DNA of 64,000 bases from Sinotaia quadrata (Eukaryota > Mollusca > Gastropoda > Architaenioglossa > Viviparidae), in contig JALGAQ010000009.1 in assembly GCA_028829895.1 (NCBI GenBank), forward strand, positions 3,596,001 through 3,660,000, given 5' to 3'. The notes beneath the pieces are model-generated. The model was given only the letters and a program-made list of their open reading frames with translations. It had not been told where the DNA came from and ran no database searches. Below are positions 44,632-58,032 of the stretch, one piece after another. The translations under genes were made by a program, and so were the position numbers. The stretch's first letter is position 1, and each line of letters opens with the position of its first letter.

Positions 44632-45565
44632 GTGAGGTTACTGACCGGACACTCTGAACCTGGAATGATCGAATCGGCAAGAGCACCATCTCCTAAGAAC
44701 GAATAGTTTTCGAACAGATTAAGATCAATACATTTGATATCAGTGTTGTTGCATGATTTATAAAAACAATTATAGATCTCATCTTCCAGTTACTGGAAAG
44801 AATATGCTCCCGCATTTCTGTCCTGGAATTTCTGAGTAGCTTTCAGTTCTATTATTCTCTTGTCGGAATAGATCAAGAGACTCTGTCAAGAGTGCGCAAC
44901 GCGTGAGCCAATTTATTTTACAGCAGCTGCGACTGCATCAATGTCAGAGCATATTTATCCCCAAATCTAAGTGCTTAAAGTATTTTTGGATGTAAGTTTA
45001 TCAGATACGACATTTCTGATTAACTATTTCCAGATAAAATCAGAAATGTTGAACGTATTTCTCTTAAAAAAATTACAGAAAACTGATCATGTTAGTGGCA
45101 AAAGAACCCTACTGTTTAATCTCAGTAACTTTCATTATGAAGACTACTTATATGAATTCTAACCATGCTTACCATGCTTAGTTTAATTCAAAAATGATGT
45201 ACCTCATTGAAAAGATGCACGAGGATAGCATCCCTCACTTTGATAATGTTATTGCTGTAATACAAATTAACAGGCACGCTTCATTCACCATGTTTGATGG
45301 ATGCAGACATATTACAATCATTGGATTAACAAAATATAGCAGATCCATTTTGTAAACACAAAAACAGTGACAGGTGCTAGACTACACATTTTTCACTTCA
45401 AATGAATGAACAAAATAGTGATCAGGGCGATCAAAATTTTTGACTGAAAGACTTTTGTAAAATATCCTGCATCTGGTATAACAAGCATTGTTAAGCGTTG
45501 CCGTAAAGGCTATAGTTGGTTAATGGCAAGCATTTTGAAACCAATACGCAGCTCCAAACGATGTT
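44632..45565 (+). other. intron-like region and unit 2-specific sequence
   Basis: To about 44975 it aligns with unit 1 and keeps a candidate 30-nt exon (44790-44819, weak GTCCTG donor). From there to 45565 the sequence has no unit 1 counterpart and no recognised content. Confidence 0.35.
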
Positions 45566-45830
45566 AGCTACCGTCACTCTCGAATGACTATGGTCTTTGT
45601 CACCCTAGACATTTTAGTCGCCTTTTTCGTTGGTTTGTACTGCCAAATTCTGACGTTTAGTATTTGGATATATGTTCACAGTTTTTCATGATTAACATAT
45701 TTTATTTAGTGCACCGTCGTCTGTGGCTGTAGAAGCCTCTGCAACACAGGCAGATTTTTTCACAGTTACTACAGGCAAGAGGTGCTTGATTTCGTACGCA
45801 CGATCTATTTCTGGTAAAATACTACCAATA
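45566..45830 (-). mobile_element. RTE-like LINE C-terminal zinc finger and 3' end
   Basis: Minus strand: a well-preserved finger CSNCEKICLCCRGFYSHRRR plus C (about 45790-45717), a short 3' UTR and the family terminus (CTACCGTCACTCTCGAATGA on the plus strand at 45568-45588). 5'-truncated. Confidence 0.6.
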
Positions 45831-45846
45831 CAATAAATCTTAAATT

Positions 45847-46119
45847 ATGTGCAGGTCGTTGCACTTGGCGGTTATAAATGCACCTACACAATTCAGGTCA
45901 AACTGTACAGAATGTAAGCTGTAAAATGAAAGTGGAAATTCATGAAAGCATCTTTCCGCAACATTAAAACGTTATTTTGGACATATAAATGCCAAGCTCT
46001 TGGAGAGTGAATATAGATACTATTTATATATGGTCACTTGATTGGTACCAGATGGCTGATTATATATATAATATCTTATCCTATCGTGATATTAAACTGA
46101 TTCCATTAGGATTAACTTT
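45847..46119 (+). repeat. dispersed repeat adjoining RTE-like 3' end (unit 2)
   Basis: Matches the inverted-repeat copies at 13225-13510 and 15310-15595, including TGGTCACTTGATTG and the GCTGATTAT segment. Absent from unit 1. Confidence 0.5.
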
Positions 46120-48275
46120 ATGATGAACCGTTTGACAGGGATGACGGTTCACTGTCAGTCTCGAAGACTATTGTCTTTCCATCGCATATATTTTTATTAT
46201 ATTTTATTCGTTAGGCTGCGCTTCTGCTTTCTCACTTTTTGCATGTGCGTATACACTCGTGCTGTTTTTTTCATGATTACTTCATTTTTTTATTCAATTC
46301 ATCGTCGTCCGTCTCTGTAGAGTTTTTTGCTAGACAGGTAGATTTTCCAAATTTAATCGAGGCAGCGTGTGCTTGATTTAAAAAAAACCAACTTTGTCTG
46401 CTTGCTCTCTTGATATATGGTCTTGATCGATATTTACAACTGCTACCTTGATGAGTCTTTCCTGCTTCCTCGATTCGTTCAATGTTGCACCCTATTCGTT
46501 AGGTCGATGAATCCGGTTTTCATATGCATCTTGAGAAGCCAATACAACGCAGTTTTGATCTCGCGAAGGACCCCGAGCCAATGGCAAGTTCACCAAACAG
46601 CACAGCGTTTCAAATGCGAGTTCATCCATCCGTTTAGCGTGGCCGGTTCAACGCAGACGGCTGTGTCCAAGGCAAGCAAACATGGTCTGCAGTCCGGCTC
46701 GTTGTATGAGAGCTATATTTTTAATATGAGCTTCCAAATATATGCCTAGTGTTCTAGAAGTTCTCGTAAATAGAGAACGTTAAGCCTGCGTCGATGGTGT
46801 GAATACAGCGCCAAGGTCTCGCTGCCGTCGAGGGTTGTGATAAGCACGCAAATATATAGGATTCAGCTTCGCATGTAGATTCAGCATCGGGTTTTTGCTG
46901 ACACTTCTGTTCGGCTGCGACATCGTTGTTGCTGATTTGCTGTTACACTTGCTTACTTCGGAATCGACGGAGATGTTGTTTCAAATATTGGATCCCAGAT
47001 AAAAGTACTCATTAAAACAGTGGCAATCAATCTAAATTTCTAGCACTTTGCAAACCCTTTGGCCCATGAACATATTTTTGCTTAAACTGATTTTCAGTCC
47101 GAATTCCTGACAATCATCGTAATACAAATTATTATTCGATACAAACCTTCTTCGTTCAAACACTCATCGTCCACAAAGAGTGAATTTCTGATGAAAAATT
47201 TCCTGATTTTGATGGGTTATATAACACATCTTCACTTCTGGTTTGGAGGAAAGTCACATCGTGCAAATTTATGTAGGCGTTTCTGAGCAGCAGACAGATG
47301 AAAATTATAAACAGTGTTGGCGCGAGGATGCATCTTTGATTCAGTCCGTTTTAGATGTGAAAGTTGCTGGATGTTCAGCCGTCGTAGCATGCTGTACCTT
47401 GCATGTCTTCATGGAAGATAACAATTATTTGGAGTTATTTGAGAGCACAAAACATAAACTTTAGTACCCTGTGCAGTCCCGTTCGACTTACTAAGTCAAA
47501 TGCCATTGTAATATAAACAAAGGCAACGTTAAGCGGTTGATGTTGTTCGCGGCATTTTTCTTGTAATCGCCCAGGGGAAAATATCATATCGATAGTTGTT
47601 CTTCTAAAATGGAATGCACAATGAGGTCCTGGTTAGACGCGCTCCGCTAGTCTACTAATTTCGAGGTGAGTGAATACATTACTTAATACATTGAGGAGGT
47701 GCTTTTCCAGTTCCGTCCGCATAGTCGGATCGTCTAAAATAGTTATTGAATTCAATTTCATGTCATCAATGATAACAGGATCTGAAACTTTATTTGTCTA
47801 GCAATACATCTCTTGGTAGAACTCAGCCCACCTCTCCATTTTCTTCTGTTTGTTCAGGTTAATGTTGCCGATTGTTGCTATTATTAGGGACGGTTTTGAT
47901 TATTTGAGGGCGAGGTCTTTAATAATGCGACCATATATACCAAGAATCTTTCCAAAATCAGCAGCAAACTGACTATGTTGGCATTCGTTGACCCCTTAGT
48001 CATTACTGTATCGTCGTTACGCACTTAGGTCATCCATCTTGACTTTCAAGTGTCGCATCTTTCGGACTTTTTATTCGATTAGTGAAGCTATTTTAGTCGT
48101 ACCTACAGCCCCGAATTTCGCGACATTAGCTACAAAACAGAGGGCACGTTGTCGTTCCCTGTTGACGAAGTCAGCAAGAGCAGCGCTCCATATCACATTG
48201 CTTATTTCATGTCATTCCCTTTCAAGTTCATTTGAACAGCAGGTGCTGAGTTTATCCTTAATGTTTATTTGAAAT
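46120..48275 (-). pseudogene. RTE-like LINE copy H (unit 2)
   Basis: Minus-strand counterpart of copy G but with the 3' third retained: thumb (LYSHHRRRLNVLYLREL, LIQRAGLQTMFACLGHSRLR, 46800-46600), a finger remnant (KICLSSKKLYRDGRR near 46345-46300) and a 3' end near 46131. The linker and finger domains lie at 48275-47500, badly shifted; a VYP/GTQ-like region is condensed near 47640. The difference from copy G gives the extent of the deletion in unit 1. Confidence 0.65.
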
Positions 48276-48519
48276 CCTTCCATAATTCATAGATTACATG
48301 TTCGGCAAAACACTAATCAATTGTTTACCTTTATTAGCACATCATTTGAACAGCATTTGTAAGATAATTTGAAACAGCCAAATCGTTTCAAATCAAGCCT
48401 TGGTGTACAAACGGAGAACATTAGATAAACACAGCAAGTGCATATGTGTTAATGCTATACTGATAGCCTACGCAATAACTTAGAATGATGAGATATGGCG
48501 CAAAGCGTAGTATACATTC

Positions 48520-49945
48520 GTAATGATGGAATCTAGGTTGGGTTACTCAATATTCTAAGATAAGTTAATTCTAAGTTATTTACATAGAGAAATATGACGA
48601 TGTACAATTACTCAAGTTGAAAACCCATTTCTAAACGCTTAATCAACTTCAAGCCCAACCCGGATTTGTTGATGTGCTCACCAGAGCCGTCTATGAACTT
48701 GTTGAAACAATCGAATCATGAAAAACAGTAGAGTTTAAACGATTGATCAACATGTCTTCAGCTAACTTTAAAAGTGCAATGCTCGGAGTTTCATCGAGAA
48801 CAGAAGCTTAGATAAAATAGCTCTTTGAATCATACCAGGTTAGACGAAAATTGGTGGAGAGGATTTATCGTTAAAAAAGGTGCAATGCTAAAGATTTTAT
48901 ACATAATCTTGGATCAAGGTAAACATGACTGAGTCTCAGCCAAGGTTAGTATCCTCGGAAAGAATTATGCTTCTATTATCCATATTAAAAGCATTCCTGA
49001 GTTGAAAGTAAGAAGCTTGAACATGCTTCGATTTTGAGTCGTGAGAACATAAGGGTATTTGTTGAAGGCATCCACTGTTGAACGATCTGTGTGACAGTTC
49101 CTACCTCCATAGACAAAGGCTTGCTCCGTCGTAGTACATTCTTTCAAACACTTCCAGAATTATCGGCTTGGATGCAATGGGGCCATAGCTGGACTAATTT
49201 GATTTACGCACCGGTGTAGAGCGCATGATCCTCCAAGTATCTGCTAGCTTGCCCATTGATAAATGCATGTTAGAGCGTGTCGTGGGAAGTATCGTCAACA
49301 AGAAAACACATTTCCTTACAGCGAACATGACACGCTATCTGGGATTTCATATTGGCTAATCTGACAACAAACTGTTGTTCAGTAAACGGCTGAAAGCATC
49401 ATGAAACCTTGGAATAGGGAATTGTTACCTCTGTCGATATCACATGTTCAACAATGAATGGCTTATTAACGTTTCAAAGTTCACCCCACCACGGATAACC
49501 TACTTACCGTCATAACAATGAATCATCCGTATAAAGGTTTTTAATCGTCCTAAGTATTATTCTGTGAGTAGACTTTGGGACATAACTTATAATTACATTT
49601 TGATGAGCAGCAAATTTACAGACGCCGGGATTAGAAGTAAAATGATTAATCTCACAAAATGGTCAGATCGTGCTGCTGATCTCACAAGACCAGTTAGGCT
49701 CAAGGAGAATGGGAAAATGAGGTTCTAGCAAATAACTGCCGCAATGTGTGTTGATGACTTATACGTTTCCTCTTAGCCAACTGCCAACATGCACTGCGCT
49801 TGCTCTCCTATACCAAAGCGTTTTATTTGCTCGCTCGAGTAAAAGTTTGATCTTCTCTTCTACATTAAGAGATTAGGTGGAATGAGAAATCTTGATGCAA
49901 ATTTTGCGCAAAGTGTTTCCAGGGCGATTAAGTTTGCCACCTGGA
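48520..49945 (-). pseudogene. third LINE lineage, linker and RT (unit 2)
   Basis: Counterpart of 36940-38430. The clearest frame (49147-48965) reads QAFVYGGRN, TDRSTVDAFNKYPYVL and FKLLTFNSG; the catalytic box near 48760 has become AEDM. Linker text near 49850 resembles LLLERANKTLWYRR. Confidence 0.55.
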
Positions 49946-50394
49946 ATGCAGAAACTCTCATGTGTAAAAAATTGTAAATACAGTCATAATGTTAGACCAA
50001 ACATATTTTCGCAAGAGAAGTTCAATATTGCTTAGTCGTGAGGATTCGAATAGGAACCATGATGTTTCGATATTTGCATTAATAATGCTAATATATCTGT
50101 ACATGTCCAAGGGTTAATTCACAAACTTCTCATAAGAACTGCTATAACCATTGTAAGCACGTCCTACATCATGAGTTGTGTTTCAGTGTTACGAACAAAA
50201 CACAGGATTTCAAAGAATCTGCATTATAATACTATTTATGTGACATCATTGTGTATGTCTTTCAATATTTTCTATAAATTAGGGGTGTGTGTCAAAAGTA
50301 GTTTTTTCTTGTTTTACTTCTTTCACGATTATTTTTTCTTCACGCAATATATATGTAAATATAGGCTACGTTGTCAAGCTTGTTAGTGTATTAT

Positions 50395-50640
50395 TTGCAC
50401 CACTGTAGACATTCAGGCCTATATGAGGTGGACAATTTTCTCCACAGGCACTAGAAGCAATTTTAAATTATTTCTTGCATCATGAATTTCGCCAATTTTT
50501 TCAAACGCCCTTACAACACAGCTTTTGATACTCGGATTACACAAAACAATATTTTTTGCAGATCCAATATCTTACTTTTCATAAAGTGACATTCTGAAAC
50601 AATATAAATTGACTACATCATAGTCACGTTTTTGAGATAT
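50395..50640 (-). pseudogene. LINE C-terminal zinc-finger fragment (unit 2)
   Basis: Minus strand CGENCPPHIGLNVYSG, counterpart of 38989-39260, here with the IGL of the canonical finger preserved. Confidence 0.5.
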
Positions 50641-50814
50641 TAAGTTCTCCGATATATGGTTGATTAATTTATGATTTTGGCTCAGGAATGTCGTGACTAT
50701 CATTATCTAAACGCATTGGTGATAAGAGTAGAGAATTCCTTGGTCTCGGCTGAAGGGTTCGTGTCCAAATAATATGTGAAAAATTACAATCTTGTGTTTA
50801 TAAATTGCATACGA

Positions 50815-51045
50815 TTATAGCAGTTATTATGGTCTTTTTGGCTTTTGGAGAAGCGATCCTTACGGCTTTCCCCCATAGACCATTATATGACTCCATTGCA
50901 AAGAATCTCGACTTATTCTCCTTCCGACCCACTAAGATACCAGTGGAGTAAAGACAAGAAAGACAAATCATAATGGAGTGGCCCGGAAAAGGACCGTTGA
51001 ATATTTCTTCTGTCCAGCGCTGAAAGTGAAGGGGAATACAGGAAG
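50815..51045 (-). repeat. dispersed repeat, family X, first half (unit 2)
   Basis: Aligns with 39395-39640 and stops abruptly at CAGGAAGA; its other half resumes at 59428. Confidence 0.65.
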
Positions 51046-51420
51046 ATATTAATCACACGAGCACCGTGCGGACGCAATTTTTATCGCTCCGGCATATATT
51101 GGGATAAATCCGTAATTTCAATTCGGGAAACCTCAATATTTTTGGATTCCTACGAAGAAAATACGTTGAAATCTACCATCAATATTCGTAAACGCATCGT
51201 ACTCTTAAATTAAGTCTTCTCATCGCAAACGTGGGATACAATCCACGCGACTAAAATTCTACATCGCCGAAAACATCATTTACACACTAACACCACTACA
51301 TCAGTCGTGCGTTTCTGCATCTTTTGCTACTGACTACGACGCTGTGAGTCGGAAACCAACTTAGAAAAGTAGGATATATCACAAGTGTTTTGCAACCACG
51401 TTGATCATCCACATTGAAAT

Positions 51421-52781
51421 TTGATGCCGACCCGTTCACTCATTGGGAACGCAAAGGCCCATCAACCCACATGTGAAATTCCGACCATGCCTGATACACA
51501 GAAGGCCGACAAATCACCTGACCTGTGCACAGCATGCGAGAAGGCGATCATTGATCGGTCCAAATTGATTATCTGCCATCTCTGCCTGTTGCAAAGTCCA
51601 CGTCGTGAGTGAAAAAGCCATAGTAATCGATATCATCATGAGTGAGAATCACCAGCTGTCTCTTACTTATGTGTTGATTGCAGAATAACAAACAGAGTAA
51701 CGAACAAAAGAGGAACAAAATCGACACCTTCCACATCGGACGATAGGCTAAATATTATAGAACGCACTTTGAAGGAATTAAAAACTATGATTCAGAAACA
51801 TATCTAGGAACAGAATGACCAAACAAACTTGCAGACACCACACAAAAGTGTAGTCGCGCATAGAAGCGTCGAGAAATTCATAACACCATCGGAGGCGGGG
51901 CCAAACGCACATACGCTGATGCCACCAAAACAAATGCTCCTCTTGTACCCAACAATACTAAAACACTAACTTCCCATGTGGAAAATAACACCTAAACACA
52001 GTCAACGTCAAGCCCCAACAAACAAGTCTGGACTCATGTTGGCAAAGCACATCCGCCTACCCGCAAATTCAAAACTGAACATGACCTGAGTATGATATGC
52101 ACCAACATCAGCGAGTCAGGTGATACCATATTTGAAGCAAAAAGTAAACATGACCGTCATTGTTGGCATTAATTTTGTAATCAAATGAACCTGAACCCAA
52201 TCATACCTGCCTCAGTCAAACGCTTGAGCCGCCATCCGAGTTCTCCGCACCAAAACCAGCCGCGACTCCTAAAAGTAACGCTGCAAAATGAAGAGGATAT
52301 AGAAAATGTGTGTAATGTCATCTGGTCAACAAACGCCCGGACTCTGTATGCCGCTATCGCTGATCCAAATAAAAGCAGCTTACGCAATCTCATACTCCTT
52401 GGTATTCCCGAAAATAGCAGCAACCCAGTGGTGGATGAGAGACTTGAACACGACTACAAGCATTGGCGATACATTGCTGAAAAAAAAGACGTCCAAAGTG
52501 CAGTAGTTGTGAATACATTTAGGATACCTCTGTCGCCGAAATATAAAGGCGATAGGCCTAATCCTTTAAAGATCAATTTCTTGACAAGCAACATGACAGA
52601 CATCAAAACTAAATGGAAAGTGAAAAACAAAAAACTGCCAGGAGATGTTCGACTCCGTCTCCAAAAGTCAATCCGTGTAAATAATGCTCATGATTTATCA
52701 ACGACCCCAAGTTTAGATTCTGAGCCCGTAAAAAAACGAAAAAGGGTGACTCACATCGAGCGGGACCAAAAAATACTCTAG
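51421..52781 (+). pseudogene. ORF1 protein of CR1-like LINE
   Basis: The first block (51421-51612) has LCTACEKAIIDRSKLIICHLC, and after a frameshift YLCVDC (about 51668-51685); together they form a PHD-like finger as in CR1 ORF1. A coiled-coil-like RLNIIERTLKELKTMIQKH follows (51749-51805). The second block (52185-52781, 198 codons) has RLLKVTLQNEEDIENVC, LRNLILLGIPENSSNP and a basic tail KPVKKRKR-like. Such proteins bind the element RNA. A stop and shifts separate the blocks. Confidence 0.65.
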
Positions 52782-52799
52782 GCCCTAGAGTCTTGGGCT

Positions 52800-53510
52800 T
52801 CCTTCAGTGTTCACAAAAATTGTATTAAATATGTGTACATCAATGCTCAAAGTTTGACTAACAAAACGGCGGAGTTGAATGATCTCTGTGCTGGTTATTC
52901 TCCCGACCTGATTGCTGTTACTGAAACATGGTTGAACCCCATTAAACTGATTGTGAGTTAGCAATTCCAAACATGTCGCTTCTGCGCCGAGACCGCCCAA
53001 GAGCTGGCGGTAACGTTGCACTCAACTATCACAGCGCATTCAATGCATCGAGATTCCAGCTGCAAACCTTGAGGTTAAAGATGCTATTTGGTGTTCTTTG
53101 AAGCTAGAATCTGGATAAGATTGCGTAACCGGCGTCATCTATCAGTCACACTCTTCAACAGACCACCACAATGAAAACTATTAGAAGCCATGCACCACAT
53201 GGGGAATGGACTTGATTCTCAGCTACTGCAGGGGACTTTAAACTTCCCAACCTACACGGGAGATCAGATCATTCAACGCACACACTGGAGCATAAATTTC
53301 AAGAACGTATCGATTTGTATGCGTTTTACAATCACGTTTTCAATTACACTCGGAGAAGGAATCTTGAGCAGCCATCAATTCCGGATCTGGTTTTGACTTC
53401 CGAAGACACTGCAATCGAGAAGATTGAGTATCACGCTCTTTGGGCCGTAGTGACTACCTCGTTCTCCTTTTTGAATAAGTGTGCAGTTCTAAGCGATTGA
53501 ACGTGAATGC
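52800..53510 (+). pseudogene. APE endonuclease of CR1-like LINE
   Basis: VYINAQSLTNKTAELNDLC and PDLIAVTETWLNP carry the catalytic Asn and Glu. LLQGTLNFPTYTGD stands where LLLGDFN is expected, so the catalytic Asp appears lost. PDLVLTSEDTAIEKIEYHAL follows, and the terminal SDH block has become AVVTT. Several frameshifts. Confidence 0.65.
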
Positions 53511-53519
53511 AAAGCTGGT

Positions 53520-54884
53520 CAGAATAGTGAACAACTTAGCTCTGAAAGAAGCAATACGGGATCTTAATGAACAACCCCTTGATCATAACGATCCCGAATC
53601 TCACTCTACTTCTCTGATGTCCTGACTTAGTGCAGTCATATAGAAAGTGTGCACTTTATTCCATGGAAAGAGAAGAACGACTTGCGTTACACCGTTCGCA
53701 GCCGCACGAAGAAGTGGATACTTCTACGAAATACGGCCTGGAGTGTTCACAAAACCACCGCACGACTACATCGTGGTTGTACTTCAGTAAACTCCGGAAT
53801 AAAGTGACGAATCTTATCCGAGAGGACAAGCAAAGTCATCAGATCACCTATTAAAGATAATGGAAGGCAACCCGAAGTTATTGTATCGGATCGTCAACGA
53901 TCGTACCAAAGTCAAACCAGGAGTATGTCCTGTACAAACTCCAGAGGGTTAACTGAATCAGTTCAGGTAACATCTGATGCGCTTGTGAATTTCTATTCAC
54001 GAGTATTCGACGCGATAAGTATCCTCTGAGAACTAGATACACCAAACTCAATTGCGAGAGACACACTGAGTGACATCAAAATTGATCCATGTAATGTGAA
54101 ACGAAAATTGTTGAGACTAAATATCAGAAAGTCCCAAGGTGCGAAAGGTATCACACCGGCTATACTGAATTTATAACATCAACAACTTTGTCAACCACTT
54201 TCGGCTTTGTTCAATCACTCCTTGAGTGAAGGTGTGGTTCATGCTGAATGGGAGTCTGGAGTTAGCTCATCGATCTATAGATCTATAAGGGTGGTTGCCG
54301 TTCGGAAACAGCAAACTATCGTCCTGTAACTCTACTCCCTGTCATTTCGAAGGTGATGGGACGCATAGTTACTGAAAAGATCGTGCAGCTTGTTGTAGAG
54401 CAGAAACTCCTATCTGTGGCACAACATGGATTTCGAAGGTCTTACTCATGATTGTCAAATCTTTTTACGACTTAAGATGACTGGACGAAAGCACTTGATG
54501 ACGGGAAGTGCATACATGCATGATATCTCGACATATCCAAGGCTTTTGACCCAGTGGAACATTACGTGCTTCTGAGTAAGATACAGGCAACTGGCATTCC
54601 CGGATAATTTTTTGATTGTTTGAGGAACTACCTATCCGACCACAAGGCAAGAGTTCATATTGATGAAACCCTTTCCAGGATTACACAGGCTAGTAGTGGC
54701 GTTCCACAAGGTTCTGTACCCGGACCGGTGCTATTCCTTATATACATAAATCAACTTCCAAAATTGTTGGCTTGCATAGTAGTACTGTTTGCCGATGATA
54801 TCAAACTGTGTACCCGGATAGAATCTGCATCAGATTGCTTGGTCTTACGAAGAGATTTGGATATATTATACGACTGGTTAGTGC
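53520..54884 (+). pseudogene. RT of CR1-like LINE, N-terminal and catalytic part
   Basis: KLLRLNIRKSQGAKGITPAI (54105), LFNHSLSEGVVHAEWESG (54210), frameshifted YRPVTLLPVISKVM (54305) and HGFR (54427), then SGVPQGSVPGPVLFLIYINQ (54683-54742) and the intact catalytic LFADDIKLCTRIESAS (54787-54834). It ends ILYDWL where copy K is inserted. Confidence 0.75.
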
Positions 54885-55397
54885 GGGAGTGGTGTCCCTC
54901 AGGCGACTGGAAGATAAACTCTATCTTTCTTTCGGCAATTCCTGCAGTTAAAACTGATGCCAAATGTATTGCAATGCTTTCCTTTGGATTCCATCAGTGA
55001 TACCGAGAGGGGATCCTGGTGATTTGGGGCACCCCAGGTTCTCCATATTCTTTGCCCCGGCATTCACTTTGTAAACATCACATATACAAAAATCAAACCT
55101 CCTAAAAATTAGTTACATTTAGGTACAAAGGGTGGCAAGCAGATATGGGTTATAAGTCAAAGCTGATTGGCGTAAGCATTTTCGACGCCACGGCATGCTA
55201 CTACCCGGTGGGAAGGGCCATTGCGCTCTACCGGTCAGCTATCGCCCGCCTCAAGCTGCGTAGCCCCCAGCCAATAAGATGCTGACCCACCAGGTCTGTC
55301 TGCTTCAACGGGGTGCTTGGAGCTAGGAGAAACACCGGAAAGCAGACGCTAAACGAACTCACCCGCTAAAACAAATAAAACCAATAAACAACAAAAT

Positions 55398-56180
55398 CTA
55401 TCGTTTGCGAGCTGGAATGTTCGCACATTAGGCCCTCTCAAATCTCTGTGGTCTGGACACTGTGAGGAAAACTGCTGTAGTTGACCTTGAGCTAACGCGA
55501 CTGAATGTCGATATCGCTGCCCTGCAAGATACCAGGTTACCAGAATATGGCATCCTCCGCGAAAGGAACTATACATTCTACTGGCAAGGAAAGGAACTCA
55601 ACGAGCCTCGTCAACATGGTGTAGGCTTTGCAGTGAGAAACTCACTTCTATCATCCGTCGAAATATGTGGAAAAATTACACCTCGAATTTTCACGTTGAA
55701 GCTCAACGCATCCGCCGGACCCGTTCATCCAATAAGTGTTTATGCACCAACACTCTCGGCGACAGTGGAAGAAAAAGATCATTTCTACGAAGAATTGGAC
55801 AGTTTGATTCAGCGAATCCCAGCTTCAGACCATCTGTATCTACTTGGAGATTTTAATGCACGAGTAGGATCAGACAACCAATCTTGGCCAAGATGCCTCG
55901 GCTCCTTTGGCGTCGGCAATCTAAATGAAAACAAGCAACGCCTTCTGGAATTTTGCGCCCATCATGACCTTTGTGTGACAAACACCTTCTTCTCGACGAA
56001 ACCACATCACCGCGTCTCTTGGCAACACCCGAGAAGCAACCATTGGCACTAACTTGATCTCATCATCACTCGCAGAAGACTACTGAACACGGTGTTGAAA
56101 ACCCGCAGCTACCACAGTGCAGATTGCGACACAGACCATTCTCTCGTTGGAAGCAAAGTGCGCCTGCAACCTAAACGTTT
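55398..56180 (+). pseudogene. APE endonuclease of LINE copy K
   Basis: Begins SFASWNVRTLGPL (55400-55440), shifts one base, then RLNVDIAALQDTRLPEYGIL, HGVGFAVRNSLLSS, LYLLGDFNARVGSDNQSW and CVTNTFFSTKPHHRVSWQHP. A stop replaces the residue before LDLIITRRRLLNTV (56051), and CDTDHSLVGSK closes the domain. The usual catalytic Glu of LQET is Asp here. Otherwise the motif set N, E/D, D-x-N, D, D-H is complete. Confidence 0.8.
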
Positions 56181-56699
56181 CAACTACCAAAGGATGAAAG
56201 GACATCCCCGCATTAACAGCAGTAGAGTAGCCGTCCAAGAATAACGCGATCGCTTTGCAGCTGTCATTGATAATAAATTAAACACCTGCTCTGTAAATGA
56301 CGTCGAAAGCAGATGGCAACAAATAAGCGATGCAAAACGAAGCACTGCTTCCACTGTCTTCGGCAAACAGGACCGATGAAACTTGGATTGGTTCACAGAT
56401 AGCATCGCGTAACTGGAGCCAATATTTGCAGCAAAACGAACTGCACTCGTTGAATACAAAAATAACCCCTCGAAAACAACCCTTAAAAATCTTCGAAAAT
56501 CCAGATGAGAGGCCCAGCGGACTTCACGACGATGTGTAAACAACTACTGGCTAGACATTTGCCAAGATATTCAGCTTGCCGCCGATTTCTGCAACATCCG
56601 CGGCATGTATGAGTGCACAAATAAAGCCCTCGGCCCATGAATTATCAAAACGGCTCCACTGGATAATCAACCGACGCTTGGAGAACTGGAAGATGCTCT

Positions 56700-58032
56700 G
56701 AAGAAAATGAAAAATGGGAAAGCCCTTGGTCAAGATGGCATCACAGCTGAGATACTGAAAGCTGGGCTTGGAACTTCAATATTTTTGCAATTGCATCAAC
56801 TATTACTTCAATGCTGGGAGGAAGGAACTGTTCCACAAGAACTGCGTGACGCCAAAATAATTACATTGTACAAGAACAAAGGAGACCGAAGCGACTGCTC
56901 AAACTACCGAGGAATCTCACTTCTCAGCGTCGTCGGCAAAGTCTTCGCTCGTGTCGTTCTCAAAAGACTGCAAATTCTAGCTGAATGTTTGTATCGAGGA
57001 ACTCAATGTGGATTCCGCGCTGGAAGATCAACCATCGATATGATATTTTCCCTCCGTCAACTGCAAGAAAAATGGCGTGAACAAAACAAGCCACTTTATG
57101 TAGCCTTTGATGACCTCACAAAGGCATTTGACATGGTCAACCGAACTGGATTATATAGACTCCTGTAGAAGATCGGCTGCCTACCAAAATTGCTGCAAAT
57201 GATTGTCGCCTTCCACGAAGATATGCAAGGCACGGTGCAATGCGATAGCTCAACATCAAGCGCATTCCCGATCAAGAATGGAGCAAAGCAAGGTTGTGTG
57301 CTTGCTCCGACATTGTTCGGCATTTTCTTTTCAATGCTGCTCGCATACGCCTACAGGGATTCAAATGACGGGATATTCCTTCACACCAGGAGCGACGGCG
57401 GATTATTCAACCCTGCGCGACTTCGGGCCAAAACTAAAATTCGAAAAGTATTTCTGAGGAAGATGTTGCTTGCGGATGATGCAGCCTTGACAACCCATTC
57501 TGAGGATGGATTACAGCGACCAATAAGCTGTTTCGCCAGTGCTTGCAAGGAATTAGGCCTAACAATCAGTTTAAACACAACCAAAGTCATTGGCCAAGGG
57601 GTTAATAGTACGCCGGAAATTTCGATTGAAGGCTGCACACTGGAGGTAGTAAATGAATTCCCCTATCTGGGATCCACTATCTCCAGTAACCTCTCTTTAG
57701 ATTCCGAACTAAGCAAGCGTATTGGTAAAGCAGCAACAATAATGTTGCGACTGCAGAAACGCGTCTGGAGAAACCCGAAGCTGACCATCAATACAAAAAT
57801 GCAGATTAACCGGTCTTGCGTGTTAAACACTCTGCTTTACGGCAGCGAAACATGGACGCTACATTCACACCAGCAACGCAAACTAAATGTGTTCCACTTA
57901 CGCAATCTTCGGAAAATACTACAAATACGATGGCAAGATCACATTTCAAAAACGTCGTCCTTCAACGAGCCGGACTCCAAAGTATGTTCGCAGTCCTGGC
58001 TCATAGACGTCTACGTTGGATTGGACATGTAA
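56700..58032 (+). pseudogene. RT and thumb of LINE copy K
   Basis: MKNGKALGQDGITAEILKAG, YKNKGDRSDCSNYRGIS, GFRAGRSTIDMIFSLRQLQ and YVAFDDLTKAFDMVNRTGL, a stop at 57166, then KNGAKQGCVLAPTLFGIFF, the catalytic LADDAALTTHSEDG (FADD changed to LADD) and the thumb YLGSTISSNLSLDSELSKRI and LLYGSETWTLHSHQQRK. A small deletion near 57948 shifts the frame; the rest (NVVLQRAGLQSMFAVLAHRR) continues in another frame to 58235. Deletion near 58200 fuses a point upstream of the finger to LYSHRR, removing most of the zinc finger. Confidence 0.82.

Larger units (their letters stand above)
51046..54884 (+). mobile_element. CR1-like LINE, 5' part (interrupted)
   Basis: A long CR1-type element, in order: leader (51046-51420), ORF1 with a PHD-like zinc finger, second ORF1 block, APE endonuclease (about 52800-53510), linker and RT (53520-54884). 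It is inserted into repeat family X and is itself split by the RTE-like LINE copy K; the rest of the RT continues at 58597. Every domain carries stops or frameshifts. Confidence 0.8.
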